DNA of 41,906 nt from Bacteroidota bacterium (GTDB taxonomy: Bacteria > Bacteroidota > Bacteroidia > Bacteroidales > FEN-979), in contig JAPLDL010000024.1 of assembly GCA_026391735.1 (NCBI GenBank), forward strand, positions 1-41,906, in the 5' to 3' direction. The notes below the pieces were generated by a model. The model saw only the letters and a program-made list of their open reading frames with translations, was not told the origin of the DNA and searched no databases. The position numbers and the translations under genes were made by a program. The first letter of the stretch is position 1, and every line of letters begins with the position of its first letter. Shown here one piece after another: positions 25,948 through 33,554 of this stretch.

Positions 25948-26757
25948 ATGCTTACAAACAACCAGGTAAAACATATCAATGCCCTGAAGATTAAAAAATA
26001 CAGGGATGAGTACAAGGAGTTTATCGCCGAAGGCAGCACTCTGGTTACCGACCTGATCAGGAGCTCGTATGAGATTGCGGCAGTGTATGCCGAAACTCAA
26101 TGGATCACAAATAACCTGGAATTGATACGGCAACGCAATGTGCCTGTCTATGAAGCAGATCCAAGGGATATAGAAAGGATTACCTCCTTAACGAACCCAA
26201 GTTCTGTTCTTGCCATTGTCAGGATCCCCCAGGAAGTTGATCTCTCTCCTGCAACAATGGAGAATGTAGCTCTGGAGCAAATTTTCCCCTTACTTTTCAA
26301 TGAGCTTTCACTGATGCTTGAAGGCATTTCAGATCCGGGAAATTTCGGGACCATGCTCAGGATTGCCGACTGGTTCGGTATCCGTAATTTGTTTTGCTCA
26401 GAAAACTGCGTGGAAGTATATAATCCAAAAGTTGTTCAGGCCAGTATGGGCTCTGTGGCGAGAGTGAACGTGGTGTATACTGAACTTGCCGGTTTTCTCA
26501 AAAAACTGAATGGCCGCTTGCCGGTTTACGGTACGTTTTTACAGGGCGAATCTATATATACAAAACATCTTGCCGAACATGGGATTATAATAATAGGCAG
26601 TGAAGCCCATGGGATATCGGAGAAGCTTGCTGCATTTGTTACCGGCCAACTGTTCATTCCATCTTTCGGATCAACCGGAAATGGTAAAGCCGAATCGCTC
26701 AATGCTGCCGTTGCTGCCGCCGTGGTGATCGCCGAATTCCGCAGGAGAGTTTCCTGA
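25948..26757 (+). CDS. SpoU/TrmH-family RNA 2'-O-methyltransferase
   Basis: A 269-aa cytoplasmic enzyme that methylates ribose 2'-OH groups in tRNA or rRNA using S-adenosylmethionine. The N-terminal substrate-binding domain reads LTNNQVKHINALKIKKYRDEYKEFIAEGSTLV, typical of this family, and supports the start at 25948. The three SPOUT motifs are visible: LEGISDPGNFGTMLRIADWFG (motif 1), IIIGSEAHGIS (motif 2), and IPSFGSTGNGKAESLNAAVAAAV (motif 3, the knot). In motif 3 the usual IPM is IPS, and an extra STGNG-type stretch precedes the conserved ESLN. The exact target nucleotide is not predictable. The terminator hairpin ends one base before the start codon, so expression may be by partial read-through or from a weak -7-like TAACTTTA at 25914-25921. 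Confidence 0.92.
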   Translation: MLTNNQVKHINALKIKKYRDEYKEFIAEGSTLVTDLIRSSYEIAAVYAETQWITNNLELIRQRNVPVYEADPRDIERITSLTNPSSVLAIVRIPQEVDLSPATMENVALEQIFPLLFNELSLMLEGISDPGNFGTMLRIADWFGIRNLFCSENCVEVYNPKVVQASMGSVARVNVVYTELAGFLKKLNGRLPVYGTFLQGESIYTKHLAEHGIIIIGSEAHGISEKLAAFVTGQLFIPSFGSTGNGKAESLNAAVAAAVVIAEFRRRVS

Positions 26758-26762
26758 TCCAC

Positions 26763-26795
26763 TCATCACGTTATCACGATCATCACGCGATCCTG
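26763..26795. repeat. ATCACG short repeats downstream of the RNA methyltransferase
   Basis: ATCACG occurs three times within 26 bp (spacing 8 and 9 bp) just after the stop codon. The same motif in inverted form recurs downstream of tRNA-Val (36109-36160), including the shared string GATCATCACGC. No stable hairpin forms here. Confidence 0.5.
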
Positions 26796-26805
26796 ATTTT
26801 CATCT

Positions 26806-26835
26806 ACACTTACCAACAATTCTCTTACACTTACC
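26806..26835 (+). promoter_or_regulatory. Direct-repeat pair ACACTTACC-N12-ACACTTACC (candidate operator 1)
   Basis: Two exact copies of ACACTTACC (26806-26814 and 26827-26835) are separated by 12 bp, so the copies are in the same orientation and two helical turns (21 bp) apart. The pair lies 103 bp before the GNAT-like gene and just upstream of a promoter-like element (26844-26875). An identical pair with the same spacing is at 28884-28913. The geometry is that of LytTR-type response-regulator sites, although the base sequence fits that consensus only in part. Confidence 0.7.
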
Positions 26836-26843
26836 TGTTTTGG

Positions 26844-26875
26844 ATTGCTATTTTATCCCTCTGGAGGTAATTTAG
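26844..26875 (+). promoter_or_regulatory. Possible promoter of the GNAT-like gene
   Basis: TTG (26845-26847) and TAATTTAG (26868-26875, one mismatch to TAnnTTTG) are 20 bp apart. The -33 element starts 10 bp after the direct-repeat pair, a position suited to activation. The leader would be about 55 nt. Confidence 0.4.
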
Positions 26876-26937
26876 CTAATAATTGCATAAACATGCTTTG
26901 AAATAGTTCAATAATTTAAACCAATAAGCTTTCAAAT

Positions 26938-27459
26938 ATGACCCCGATGAACACTCCGACCAATGGCCCATGGCTGATAACCCCGGTTGTAAGGGATAAG
27001 GATTTCCTCGACATGAAGGAGCTTTGCATTGAATTTGCCACTTCAATGGATTTTGAGCTTGACTACCAGCAGCTTCTGCGGGAATCAGCTTCGATAAAAG
27101 AGATCTATAAAATGCCGAAAGGCGTAGGGTTCCTGCTTAAATCAAACAATCAGAGCATCGGATGCATTGCTTTGCGGAAGGTAAACTATAATACAGTCGA
27201 GATCAGGAAGTTTTATGTGCGTCCTTCCACAGCATTCCTGAAGTGGAGCAGTAATTTGCTGGAAGTTGCAGTAGACTGGGCAATGCAGTCCAATTATCAG
27301 AAGATCAGGGTTGAGCCGGGAGCTACACATCCGTCATTGAAGAAATTATATGGGGAAGCTGAGTTCAGGGATAAATTCATCCGCGATGAAAATACTTCAC
27401 AACTGGTCAAGGTCCTGGAAAAAGCTTTGGTAAGTGTTCCTGAATATTTCCAGCTTTAG
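26938..27459 (+). CDS. GNAT-like N-acetyltransferase-fold protein
   Basis: A 173-aa soluble protein. The middle section reads like a GNAT fold: GFLLKSNNQSIGCIALRKVNYNTVEIRKFYVRPS (beta strands 2-4), then a helix (LLEVAVDWAMQSNYQKIRVE) and a C-terminal strand. The acetyl-CoA-binding loop, normally R/Q-x-x-G-x-G/A, is replaced by RPSTAFLKWSSNLL, so acetyl-CoA binding is uncertain. The C-terminal 40 residues are charged. It lies 49 bp upstream of the T9SS plug-domain gene on the same strand and is preceded by the ACACTTACC operator-like pair. The substrate is unknown. Confidence 0.7.
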   Translation: MTPMNTPTNGPWLITPVVRDKDFLDMKELCIEFATSMDFELDYQQLLRESASIKEIYKMPKGVGFLLKSNNQSIGCIALRKVNYNTVEIRKFYVRPSTAFLKWSSNLLEVAVDWAMQSNYQKIRVEPGATHPSLKKLYGEAEFRDKFIRDENTSQLVKVLEKALVSVPEYFQL

Positions 27460-27465
27460 AAATCG

Positions 27466-27473
27466 TACATTTG
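27466..27473 (+). promoter_or_regulatory. -7 promoter element of the plug-domain gene
   Basis: TACATTTG is an exact TAnnTTTG match 35 bp before the start codon. No clear -33 TTG is present at the right distance. CCGGGT (27474-27479) and ACCCGG (27499-27504) form an inverted repeat between it and the start codon. Confidence 0.4.
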
Positions 27474-27508
27474 CCGGGTGATTATACCTTTAAAACCAAC
27501 CCGGTTAA

Positions 27509-28789
27509 ATGAAATATATCACCTTCCTTAGTATTCTTGCATTTTTCTTCTATTCTTCTGCTTACTGCTTTGGAAGCGAGTTGCCGAATGAAAATATAAC
27601 CTATTCTCCCACAATAAAAACCCTTCAACTGTACAAACAGGGCTTTGAGCTGTCATCGCCTGTATTCCAGCTGAATTCAACCGAAAAACTGGTTCTGGAT
27701 TTTGACGACCTGGATGTTGAATCCAAAGCCTATAAATATACCATAAGACATTGCGAATCTGACTGGACAACCTCATCAGGCCTGAGGCCGATGGAATATA
27801 TCAACGGGTATACTGAGGAGAGCATCAACGACTTCCAGTATTCAATTAATACTACTGTCAGGTATATTCATTATACAGCAACCTTCCCGTCCAATAATAT
27901 GAGTCCAAGGATCTCGGGGAATTACCTGATGATCGTTTATGCCGATGATCCGCCTGAACCGGTATTTACCAGGAGGTTCATGGTGGTAGAAGTGTCTTCT
28001 CTTTCGATTGAAGGTTCGGTTCAGCAAGGCTCGAAAACGGATGAACATCTTACAAAACAGCAAATTGATTTTGTTGTCCGTTTGAATGGATTTAAAGTGA
28101 TGGATATAAAACGGGACCTGAAAATTGTTATCCAGCAGGACGACCGCTGGGATAATGCACTCAACAATATCTATCCGAGATTTATCAGGGGCGATGAGCT
28201 GGATTACCGTTACGATGAAAATATTGTATTTAACGGAGGCAGCCCTTACCGTAATTTTGACATAAAGAGCCTGATCTATCAGACCGAACGGATCGACAAG
28301 ATCTTTTTTGACACGATCAACCAGGTCCTGTTGCTTGAGGATAAACCCAGGACCTATAAAAATTATGCTTACAATTCGGATATTAACGGCAGGTTTCTTA
28401 TTAAAAATGAGGTTAATGCAACGAATTTCAATACAGAATCGGATTATGCCCTTGTCCATTTCTTTCTTCCATTTCCCGTGAAGTTCACCGACGGGGATTT
28501 TTATCTGATGGGAGCTCTTTCAAACTGGAGGATGGACGATAACAGCAGGCTGCAGTTCAATAATACGACAAAACGGTACGAAATCTGTCTTTACCTGAAG
28601 CAGGGGTATTACAATTACATATATGTAATGTTAAAGAAAGGTAAAACAGCCGGTGATGAGTCCCTGGTTGAAGGAAGTCATTGGGAAACACCGCATATGT
28701 ACACGGTTTACGTATATTACCGGCCAGGGGCCGCACAGTCAGATCAACTGATCGCAGTGCAAAATATCAATTCCATTCAGCAAAATTAG
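27509..28789 (+). CDS. T9SS plug-domain protein (DUF5103 family)
   Basis: A 426-aa exported protein. The signal peptide is about residues 1-20 (MKYITFLSILAFFFYSSAYC). The conserved family core is VFQLNSTEKLVLDFDDLDVESKAYKYTIRHCESDW, with PRISGNYLMIVY and the ARRF-like TRRFMVVE further on, and a C-terminal Ig-like domain (FYLMGALSNWRMDDNSRLQFN) of the kind seen in carbohydrate-binding modules. In Flavobacterium johnsoniae a protein of this family was found as the periplasmic plug of the SprA translocon pore, which is why databases call it the T9SS plug protein. It follows the GNAT-like gene and precedes a T9SS cargo gene, consistent with a T9SS role; whether this copy is the plug itself is inferred. 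Confidence 0.82.
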   Translation: MKYITFLSILAFFFYSSAYCFGSELPNENITYSPTIKTLQLYKQGFELSSPVFQLNSTEKLVLDFDDLDVESKAYKYTIRHCESDWTTSSGLRPMEYINGYTEESINDFQYSINTTVRYIHYTATFPSNNMSPRISGNYLMIVYADDPPEPVFTRRFMVVEVSSLSIEGSVQQGSKTDEHLTKQQIDFVVRLNGFKVMDIKRDLKIVIQQDDRWDNALNNIYPRFIRGDELDYRYDENIVFNGGSPYRNFDIKSLIYQTERIDKIFFDTINQVLLLEDKPRTYKNYAYNSDINGRFLIKNEVNATNFNTESDYALVHFFLPFPVKFTDGDFYLMGALSNWRMDDNSRLQFNNTTKRYEICLYLKQGYYNYIYVMLKKGKTAGDESLVEGSHWETPHMYTVYVYYRPGAAQSDQLIAVQNINSIQQN

Positions 28790-28883
28790 GTTTCGCTCAG
28801 TATATCAGTGAGTTGACCCTGTTTTTTATCAATCAGCCATCCTGGAACCGAGGAACATTTTTTTATCAAATAAAACTTTTTTC

Positions 28884-28913
28884 ACACTTACCCGAAAAAC
28901 AGCTACACTTACC
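28884..28913 (+). promoter_or_regulatory. Direct-repeat pair ACACTTACC-N12-ACACTTACC (candidate operator 2)
   Basis: Exact copies of ACACTTACC at 28884-28892 and 28905-28913 with a 12-bp spacer, identical in sequence and spacing to the pair at 26806-26835. The pair ends 17 bp before the TTG of the cargo-gene promoter (28931-28964), where an activator would be expected to bind. Confidence 0.7.
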
Positions 28914-28930
28914 AAATTTATATACACACC

Positions 28931-28964
28931 TTGTTGTGTATTTTAAAATCTTGTTTTATATTTG
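28931..28964 (+). promoter_or_regulatory. Promoter of the repetitive T9SS cargo gene
   Basis: TTGTTG (28931-28936) and TATATTTG (28957-28964, exact TAnnTTTG) are 20 bp apart. The start site would be near 28971, leaving a leader of about 78 nt to the ATG at 29049. Confidence 0.6.
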
Positions 28965-29048
28965 TATAATCGAAAAAGTGTATCCGATTTTTGACACTAT
29001 AAAACATTGAAACGAAATATTAAAAATAACATAATAAAACAACCGTAT

Positions 29049-31484
29049 ATGAAAAAGGTTCTGTACTCCTTATTGTTAACCATGTGTTTATCCTTGTGGG
29101 CAAATTTTGCCTTTAGTGATAACATGGGAATCATTACAATATATAATCCTAATGCAGGCGTTCAATGGGTTGCAGGTCAATCGTATAATATCACATGGTA
29201 TTACGATCACTCCTACAATGTTAAAATTGAATTATTAGGACCTGGACCGGCTGTTACAACTTTAATTGCCAGCACCCCAAACAGCAGTTGGACCTGGAAT
29301 ATTGATGCAGGTCAGGCTTTAGGGACCTATCAGATACGAATTACCAGCACGGCGAACCCTGCTACTACAACGACGAGCAGCAGTTTCTCGGTTGTTGCGA
29401 GTGACGCGGGCAATATCATCACACTCTACAGGCCGGTGATTGGCGAACAATGGATAAAAGGTACAACCTACCCTATTACCTGGTGGTCAAACGTAAGCGG
29501 GACAATGGATATTCAGTTATATCAGTCGGATAAAACCACCCTTGTTGGACCCATTGCTACGAACACAGCCAATGACGGTACTGAGAACTGGGACGTTCCT
29601 TCAGATCCTGCAATAGTTCCTGTTGGTGATTATTATGTAAAAATTTCAAGTCATGCCAATGCAGCTATTTATGTATGGAGCGGAATGTTTCATGTTATCG
29701 CCTACAATCCAAACCTCCTGATTACCATTTACAGACCTGTAATTAATGAAAACTGGCTTAAAGGAACATCATACCCGATCGTTTGGTGGAGCAACGTCAG
29801 CGGCAATATTGATATTCAATTGTACGCATCTGACAAAACCACCCTCGTTGGACCGATTGCCATGAATACAGCGAATGATGGAACGGAGGCTTGGGATGTT
29901 CCCCTGGATCCTGCTGTTGTTCCAGCCGGAGACTACTATGTTAAAATTTCCAGTCATGATAATTCTTCAATATTTGTTTGGAGTGGTGTGTTTCATGTTA
30001 TTGCAACCAATCCGAACAGTTTGATCACCATCTACAGACCCGTTATCAATGAACAATGGGTCAAGGGATCGACCTACCCCATTACCTGGTGGGACAATAT
30101 CAGCGGAAATATTGACATTGATTTATACCAAACAGATAAGTTAACTTTAGTTACTTCTATTGCCGCGAATACTGCAAATGACGGAACCGAGAACTGGACC
30201 ATTTCAAGCAATCCGGCTGTAGTGCCGGCAGGTGATTATTATGTGAAAATAACCAGTCACAGCAACCCCGGAATTTATACATGGAGTGATATCTTTCATG
30301 TCATTACTACAAACCCCAACAGCATTATTACAGAATACCGTCCGATGGTAGGTGAGAACTGGATCAAAGGACAAACCTATCCTGTGGTATGGTGGGACAA
30401 TATAAGCGGTACGATAGACATTCAATTGTACGCATCTGATAAAACCACACTTGTTGGTCCGATTGCTTTGGATTCACCTAATGATGGAACTGAGAACTGG
30501 GATGTTCCCCTGGATCCTGCAGTTGTTCCTGCCGGTGATTATTATGTCAAGATTTCAAGCCATAGTGACGCGGCAATTTATGCATGGAGCGGGGTATTTC
30601 ATGTGATCTCTACTGATCCCAACCTCCTGATCACTTTGTACAGACCTATGGTTGGAGAAGAATGGATCAAAGGAACTACCTATCCAATTGTATGGTGGGA
30701 TAATATAAGCGGTACGATCGACATTCAATTATACGCCTCAGATAAAACCACCCTGATTGGACCCATTGCAATTGGTACCCCTAATGATGGCACCGAAAAC
30801 TGGGATGTTCCTCTTGATCCTGCCATAGTGCCGGCCGGCGACTATTATGTTAAAATATCCAGTCATGAAACTCCTTCAATTTTTGTGTGGAGTGGTGTTT
30901 TCCATGTTATTCCTCTCAACCCGAACTATATGATCGCCTTTTACAGGCCTGTAATCAATGAGCAATGGACTAAAGGACACACTTATCCGATAGTGTGGTG
31001 GGATAATTTCTCAGGGAATGTCGACATTCAGCTGTACCAGTCTGATAAGACCACTCTCGTTGGGCCCATTGCAATGAATACAGCCAATGACGGCACCGAA
31101 AGCTGGGATGTTCCTCTGGACCCCGCGGTAGTTCCTCCTGCAACTTACTATATTAAGATAAGCAGTACTGCAAATCCTGTTATTTTTAAATGGAGCGATC
31201 CTTTCACTACAGTTCTTGACGGGAAAAAATCTTCAAATGGAGTAATTGATGAATCCTCCGATCTGAGTATCTATCCCAATCCTGCTACCGATCAGCTTAA
31301 TATTAAATCGGCCGGTACAATCAACCATGTTTGGATGCTTAATAATCTTGGAGTGAAGGTTCTTGAGAGCTCACCGAATTCCAGCCAGGTTAATCTTAAC
31401 CTCGGAAGGCTGAACGCAGGATTCTATTTTCTCCATATTGAGATTGATGGAAATGTGACCACACGTAAAGTGATGGTAAAATAG
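29049..31484 (+). CDS. Secreted T9SS cargo with seven KNH-type (Kre9/KNH-like) repeats
   Basis: An 811-aa surface or secreted protein. The ATG at 29049 is preferred over the upstream one at 29007 because it begins a clean signal peptide (MKKVLYSLLLTMCLSLWANFAFS). Seven beta-sandwich repeats follow. Each has the pattern ITIYRP, E/QWxKGxTYPIxWW, IDIQLYxSDKTTLVGPIA, NDGTExWDVP, VPAGDYYVKISS, and a closing WSGVFHV. This resembles the Kre9/KNH-like, Ser-Thr-rich family seen in many bacterial surface proteins. The first repeat is divergent; the other six are each exactly 101 residues. The last 70 or so residues form a type A T9SS sorting domain (LSIYPNPATDQLNI, then LNAGFYFLHIEI and KVMVK). Its role, perhaps adhesion or glycan binding, is inferred. 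It is flanked by the ACACTTACC operator-like pair and a strong terminator. Confidence 0.85.
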   Translation: MKKVLYSLLLTMCLSLWANFAFSDNMGIITIYNPNAGVQWVAGQSYNITWYYDHSYNVKIELLGPGPAVTTLIASTPNSSWTWNIDAGQALGTYQIRITSTANPATTTTSSSFSVVASDAGNIITLYRPVIGEQWIKGTTYPITWWSNVSGTMDIQLYQSDKTTLVGPIATNTANDGTENWDVPSDPAIVPVGDYYVKISSHANAAIYVWSGMFHVIAYNPNLLITIYRPVINENWLKGTSYPIVWWSNVSGNIDIQLYASDKTTLVGPIAMNTANDGTEAWDVPLDPAVVPAGDYYVKISSHDNSSIFVWSGVFHVIATNPNSLITIYRPVINEQWVKGSTYPITWWDNISGNIDIDLYQTDKLTLVTSIAANTANDGTENWTISSNPAVVPAGDYYVKITSHSNPGIYTWSDIFHVITTNPNSIITEYRPMVGENWIKGQTYPVVWWDNISGTIDIQLYASDKTTLVGPIALDSPNDGTENWDVPLDPAVVPAGDYYVKISSHSDAAIYAWSGVFHVISTDPNLLITLYRPMVGEEWIKGTTYPIVWWDNISGTIDIQLYASDKTTLIGPIAIGTPNDGTENWDVPLDPAIVPAGDYYVKISSHETPSIFVWSGVFHVIPLNPNYMIAFYRPVINEQWTKGHTYPIVWWDNFSGNVDIQLYQSDKTTLVGPIAMNTANDGTESWDVPLDPAVVPPATYYIKISSTANPVIFKWSDPFTTVLDGKKSSNGVIDESSDLSIYPNPATDQLNIKSAGTINHVWMLNNLGVKVLESSPNSSQVNLNLGRLNAGFYFLHIEIDGNVTTRKVMVK
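29427..31212 (+). repeat. Six in-frame 303-bp coding repeats
   Basis: The codon for Tyr in the YRP motif falls at 29427, 29730, 30033, 30336, 30639 and 30942, exactly 303 bp apart each time with no indel. Adjacent units share long stretches at DNA level, such as the segment encoding DVPLDPAVVPAGDYYVK. This points to expansion by unequal crossing-over or to gene conversion between units. Confidence 0.9.
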
Positions 31485-31503
31485 AACCTTAATACATATT
31501 TAA

Positions 31504-31540
31504 AAAAGAGGCTGTCCTGGTTATCAGGACAGCCTCTTTT
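31504..31540. terminator. Bidirectional intrinsic terminator
   Basis: A perfect 16-bp stem (31504-31519 with 31525-31540) around a 5-nt loop, GTTAT, is flanked by A-run and T-run ends on the two sides. It can terminate both the plus-strand cargo gene, 20 bp upstream, and the convergent minus-strand FISUMP gene. Confidence 0.92.
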
Positions 31541-31604
31541 GGTTCAGGGCAATGAGATCTTGCCTCTTTTATTTCGTTTGACAGCTGTATCAGGAGTTGG
31601 ACTA

Positions 31605-32606
31605 TCAGTTCTTCAGGCAGCGAACAGAGAAGCTGTTTACTTTCAATCCCGATCCCCTGTAGATATCCTTACCGGTGTTGTAAGGAGTGCGGCTCCAAGC
31701 GTGATCAGGATTTGCAACATCCTGAGCAGAAGACCAGAAGAATGTATACAGCATGATCCCGTCAAAGCCGGATGCATTATGCTGACCTGCACCTAAAGCT
31801 GAAAATCCACTACTGTTTGTTGCACCGGTATTCGGGGATGCCCAGTAATCCAATCCTGCCTGTTTGATCTTGCCACCGGCAATGCTGTCTCCGCCAAGAT
31901 AGTCAATCAGGGTTGTCCAGTCATCATCCATTGGAATATGCCATCCTTCGGGACAAATTCCTTTTGAGCCTTGAGCTGTGACGTACTGCATCATTTCATC
32001 CCATTGATATAAAGCTCCGAAAAAATCACAGTTTGATTCTTCATCATTATAACAATGTTTTTCAATTACGTTGTTATTGGTTTGGGTTACATCACCATTG
32101 ATACGTGTTCCGACATTAAGATTTTGCCTGAACCAGCATTGCGAATTAATGAGAACGGTTTGATATATTTTCCCTTCATAAGTGATATAATTCTCACAAC
32201 TTATCTGAGCCGTGGTAAAAGACAGAACGTTACCATACCCTACTCCTGCACTATTTGTCGCATAAGCCCTGACATAATACACTGTATTTGGTATCAGGTT
32301 GGTAATATTGCTGGTAAATGTTGTTTGACCAGCGCCCTCATTCGTATGAGTCGCGGTAGTATCGGGATTCTGAGAGATACTCCAGCAAACTCCTTTGGAT
32401 TTAATATCGGAACTGCCAGCCTGGGAAATAGTACCTCCCGATACTGCATTTGTTGACGTAATATTGGTGACCGCTGTTGTGGCTATTGTCGGAACTTTGG
32501 GCACATCTGTCGGAGTGGTATCTTTGCTGCATCCGGGAAAGATTAACGAGGCTGCAAGGGAAAAAGAAACGAATAAAAATGACTTGTTGGGTCCAAGGAT
32601 TTTCAT
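31605..32606 (-). CDS. FISUMP-domain lipoprotein with an Ig/FN3-like domain
   Basis: A 333-aa lipoprotein. The start at 32606 is chosen because it begins a lipoprotein signal peptide (MKILGPNKSFLFVSFSLAASLIFPGCS, Cys26). After a short linker, residues about 40-130 form a fibronectin-III-like domain of the Bacteroidota type (SGGTISQAGSSDIKSKGVCWS, ending YYVRAYATNSAGVGYG). Residues about 140-333 are a FISUMP domain (Fibrobacter succinogenes major paralogous domain): GKIYQTVLINSQCWFRQNLNVG, YQWDEMMQYV, GICPEGWHIPMDDDW, and a C-terminal FSVRCLKN. The function of FISUMP is not established. The same domain ends the 1208-aa protein at 18984-22610. A TATATTTA element upstream (32633-32626) matches the -7 consensus except for the last base. 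Confidence 0.85.
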   Translation of the reverse strand: MKILGPNKSFLFVSFSLAASLIFPGCSKDTTPTDVPKVPTIATTAVTNITSTNAVSGGTISQAGSSDIKSKGVCWSISQNPDTTATHTNEGAGQTTFTSNITNLIPNTVYYVRAYATNSAGVGYGNVLSFTTAQISCENYITYEGKIYQTVLINSQCWFRQNLNVGTRINGDVTQTNNNVIEKHCYNDEESNCDFFGALYQWDEMMQYVTAQGSKGICPEGWHIPMDDDWTTLIDYLGGDSIAGGKIKQAGLDYWASPNTGATNSSGFSALGAGQHNASGFDGIMLYTFFWSSAQDVANPDHAWSRTPYNTGKDIYRGSGLKVNSFSVRCLKN

Positions 32607-32723
32607 GGTTTTTGTTTTTGAATTGTAAATATAAAAATTTTTTTGCCGGAAAATTGAGTACAATCGACAAAATTTCAAATACTATTCTTGTAAATCTTTA
32701 CCCCAGGAATCATTAAAAGAGAC

Positions 32724-33518
32724 TCAGATCTTGCGGTATGCACAATTGTATTTATCAACAGGAAGGCATTCATATTCTCCGGTAAGGCTGAGCAACTCAT
32801 TAAGCTTTTCGTTGGACTGGTATTTGTTCTCCATCACCAGCAGAATGCTGTTGTAGTTTTTAAGGAATTCAATGGCACCAAGTAAAATCATATTCTCCAT
32901 GCCTTCAGCATCCATCTTGATCAGGATTTTTTCGTTGGGATGTATTGAAAGACTGGCAGCCAGGGTATCCAGCCTGCATACTTTCAGGGACACGATCTCA
33001 TTGCTGTTTTTCGGCCCTTTATAGTCAGTGGTGTTGGTGGCAAGCCTTGAAGCCCCGGTATTGATCTTTTCAAATATGAATTCACTCGTGGTATCTTCCT
33101 GTCCTAACGCTATATTATGACTGCAGATCGAATTCTCCAGATTATTAAGCCTGATATTTTGTAACATGGCCTCGAAATTTTCTGGCATTGGTTCAAATGC
33201 ATGGCATTTGAGCCCTTTTTGAGCCATCAGGATGCTGTAGATGCCAATATTAGCGCCTATATCAAGAAATACGGTATAATCCTGGTAATGTTTAAGGAAG
33301 AATTGTTTGACCTCCCACTCATAGGCAAAGTTGGCAAACTGAAAATCGATGGTCCCGCTCCTAATATGAAACTTCCCAAGGCTGCTTGTATATTCCGAAG
33401 ATGTTTTTACCGGTAGCTTAAACAGTTGATACCCTAAGGCAATCCAAATGAAACGATATTCACCATGCTTTGCATAATCCCTGATATACCTTATATATGT
33501 TGATATCCTGTTTGACAT
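32724..33518 (-). CDS. FkbM-family methyltransferase
   Basis: A 264-aa SAM-dependent methyltransferase. The SAM-binding motif I is FLDIGANIGIYSI near residues 84-96. It is followed by AFEPMPENFEAMLQNIRLNN, IALG, and the family-typical VCRLDTLA and ILIKMDAEGMENMIL, which are hallmarks of the FkbM group. Members usually methylate sugars or other small molecules in surface polysaccharide and antibiotic pathways. It lies 36 bp downstream of the TamL-like gene and may be co-transcribed with it. The substrate cannot be told, but glycosyltransferase and flippase genes nearby make a surface-glycan role plausible. Confidence 0.88.
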   Translation of the reverse strand: MSNRISTYIRYIRDYAKHGEYRFIWIALGYQLFKLPVKTSSEYTSSLGKFHIRSGTIDFQFANFAYEWEVKQFFLKHYQDYTVFLDIGANIGIYSILMAQKGLKCHAFEPMPENFEAMLQNIRLNNLENSICSHNIALGQEDTTSEFIFEKINTGASRLATNTTDYKGPKNSNEIVSLKVCRLDTLAASLSIHPNEKILIKMDAEGMENMILLGAIEFLKNYNSILLVMENKYQSNEKLNELLSLTGEYECLPVDKYNCAYRKI

Positions 33519-33554
33519 CTTAAAATCAAATTTTTGCTAAATTAATATTATTAA

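Noticed and set aside
25407..26039. 210-codon minus-strand open frame
   Set aside because: It runs antisense through rplI, the palindromic repeat, the terminator and the start of the RNA methyltransferase; no domain is recognisable.
27429..27437. A reverse-complement copy of ACACTTACC
   Set aside because: It is single, lies inside the coding region of the GNAT-like gene and has no partner 21 bp away, so it is probably chance.
29427..31212. Regular repeats that might suggest a CRISPR array
   Set aside because: The 303-bp period is in frame and encodes a repeated protein domain; no 25-40-bp repeat with unique spacers is present anywhere in the window.
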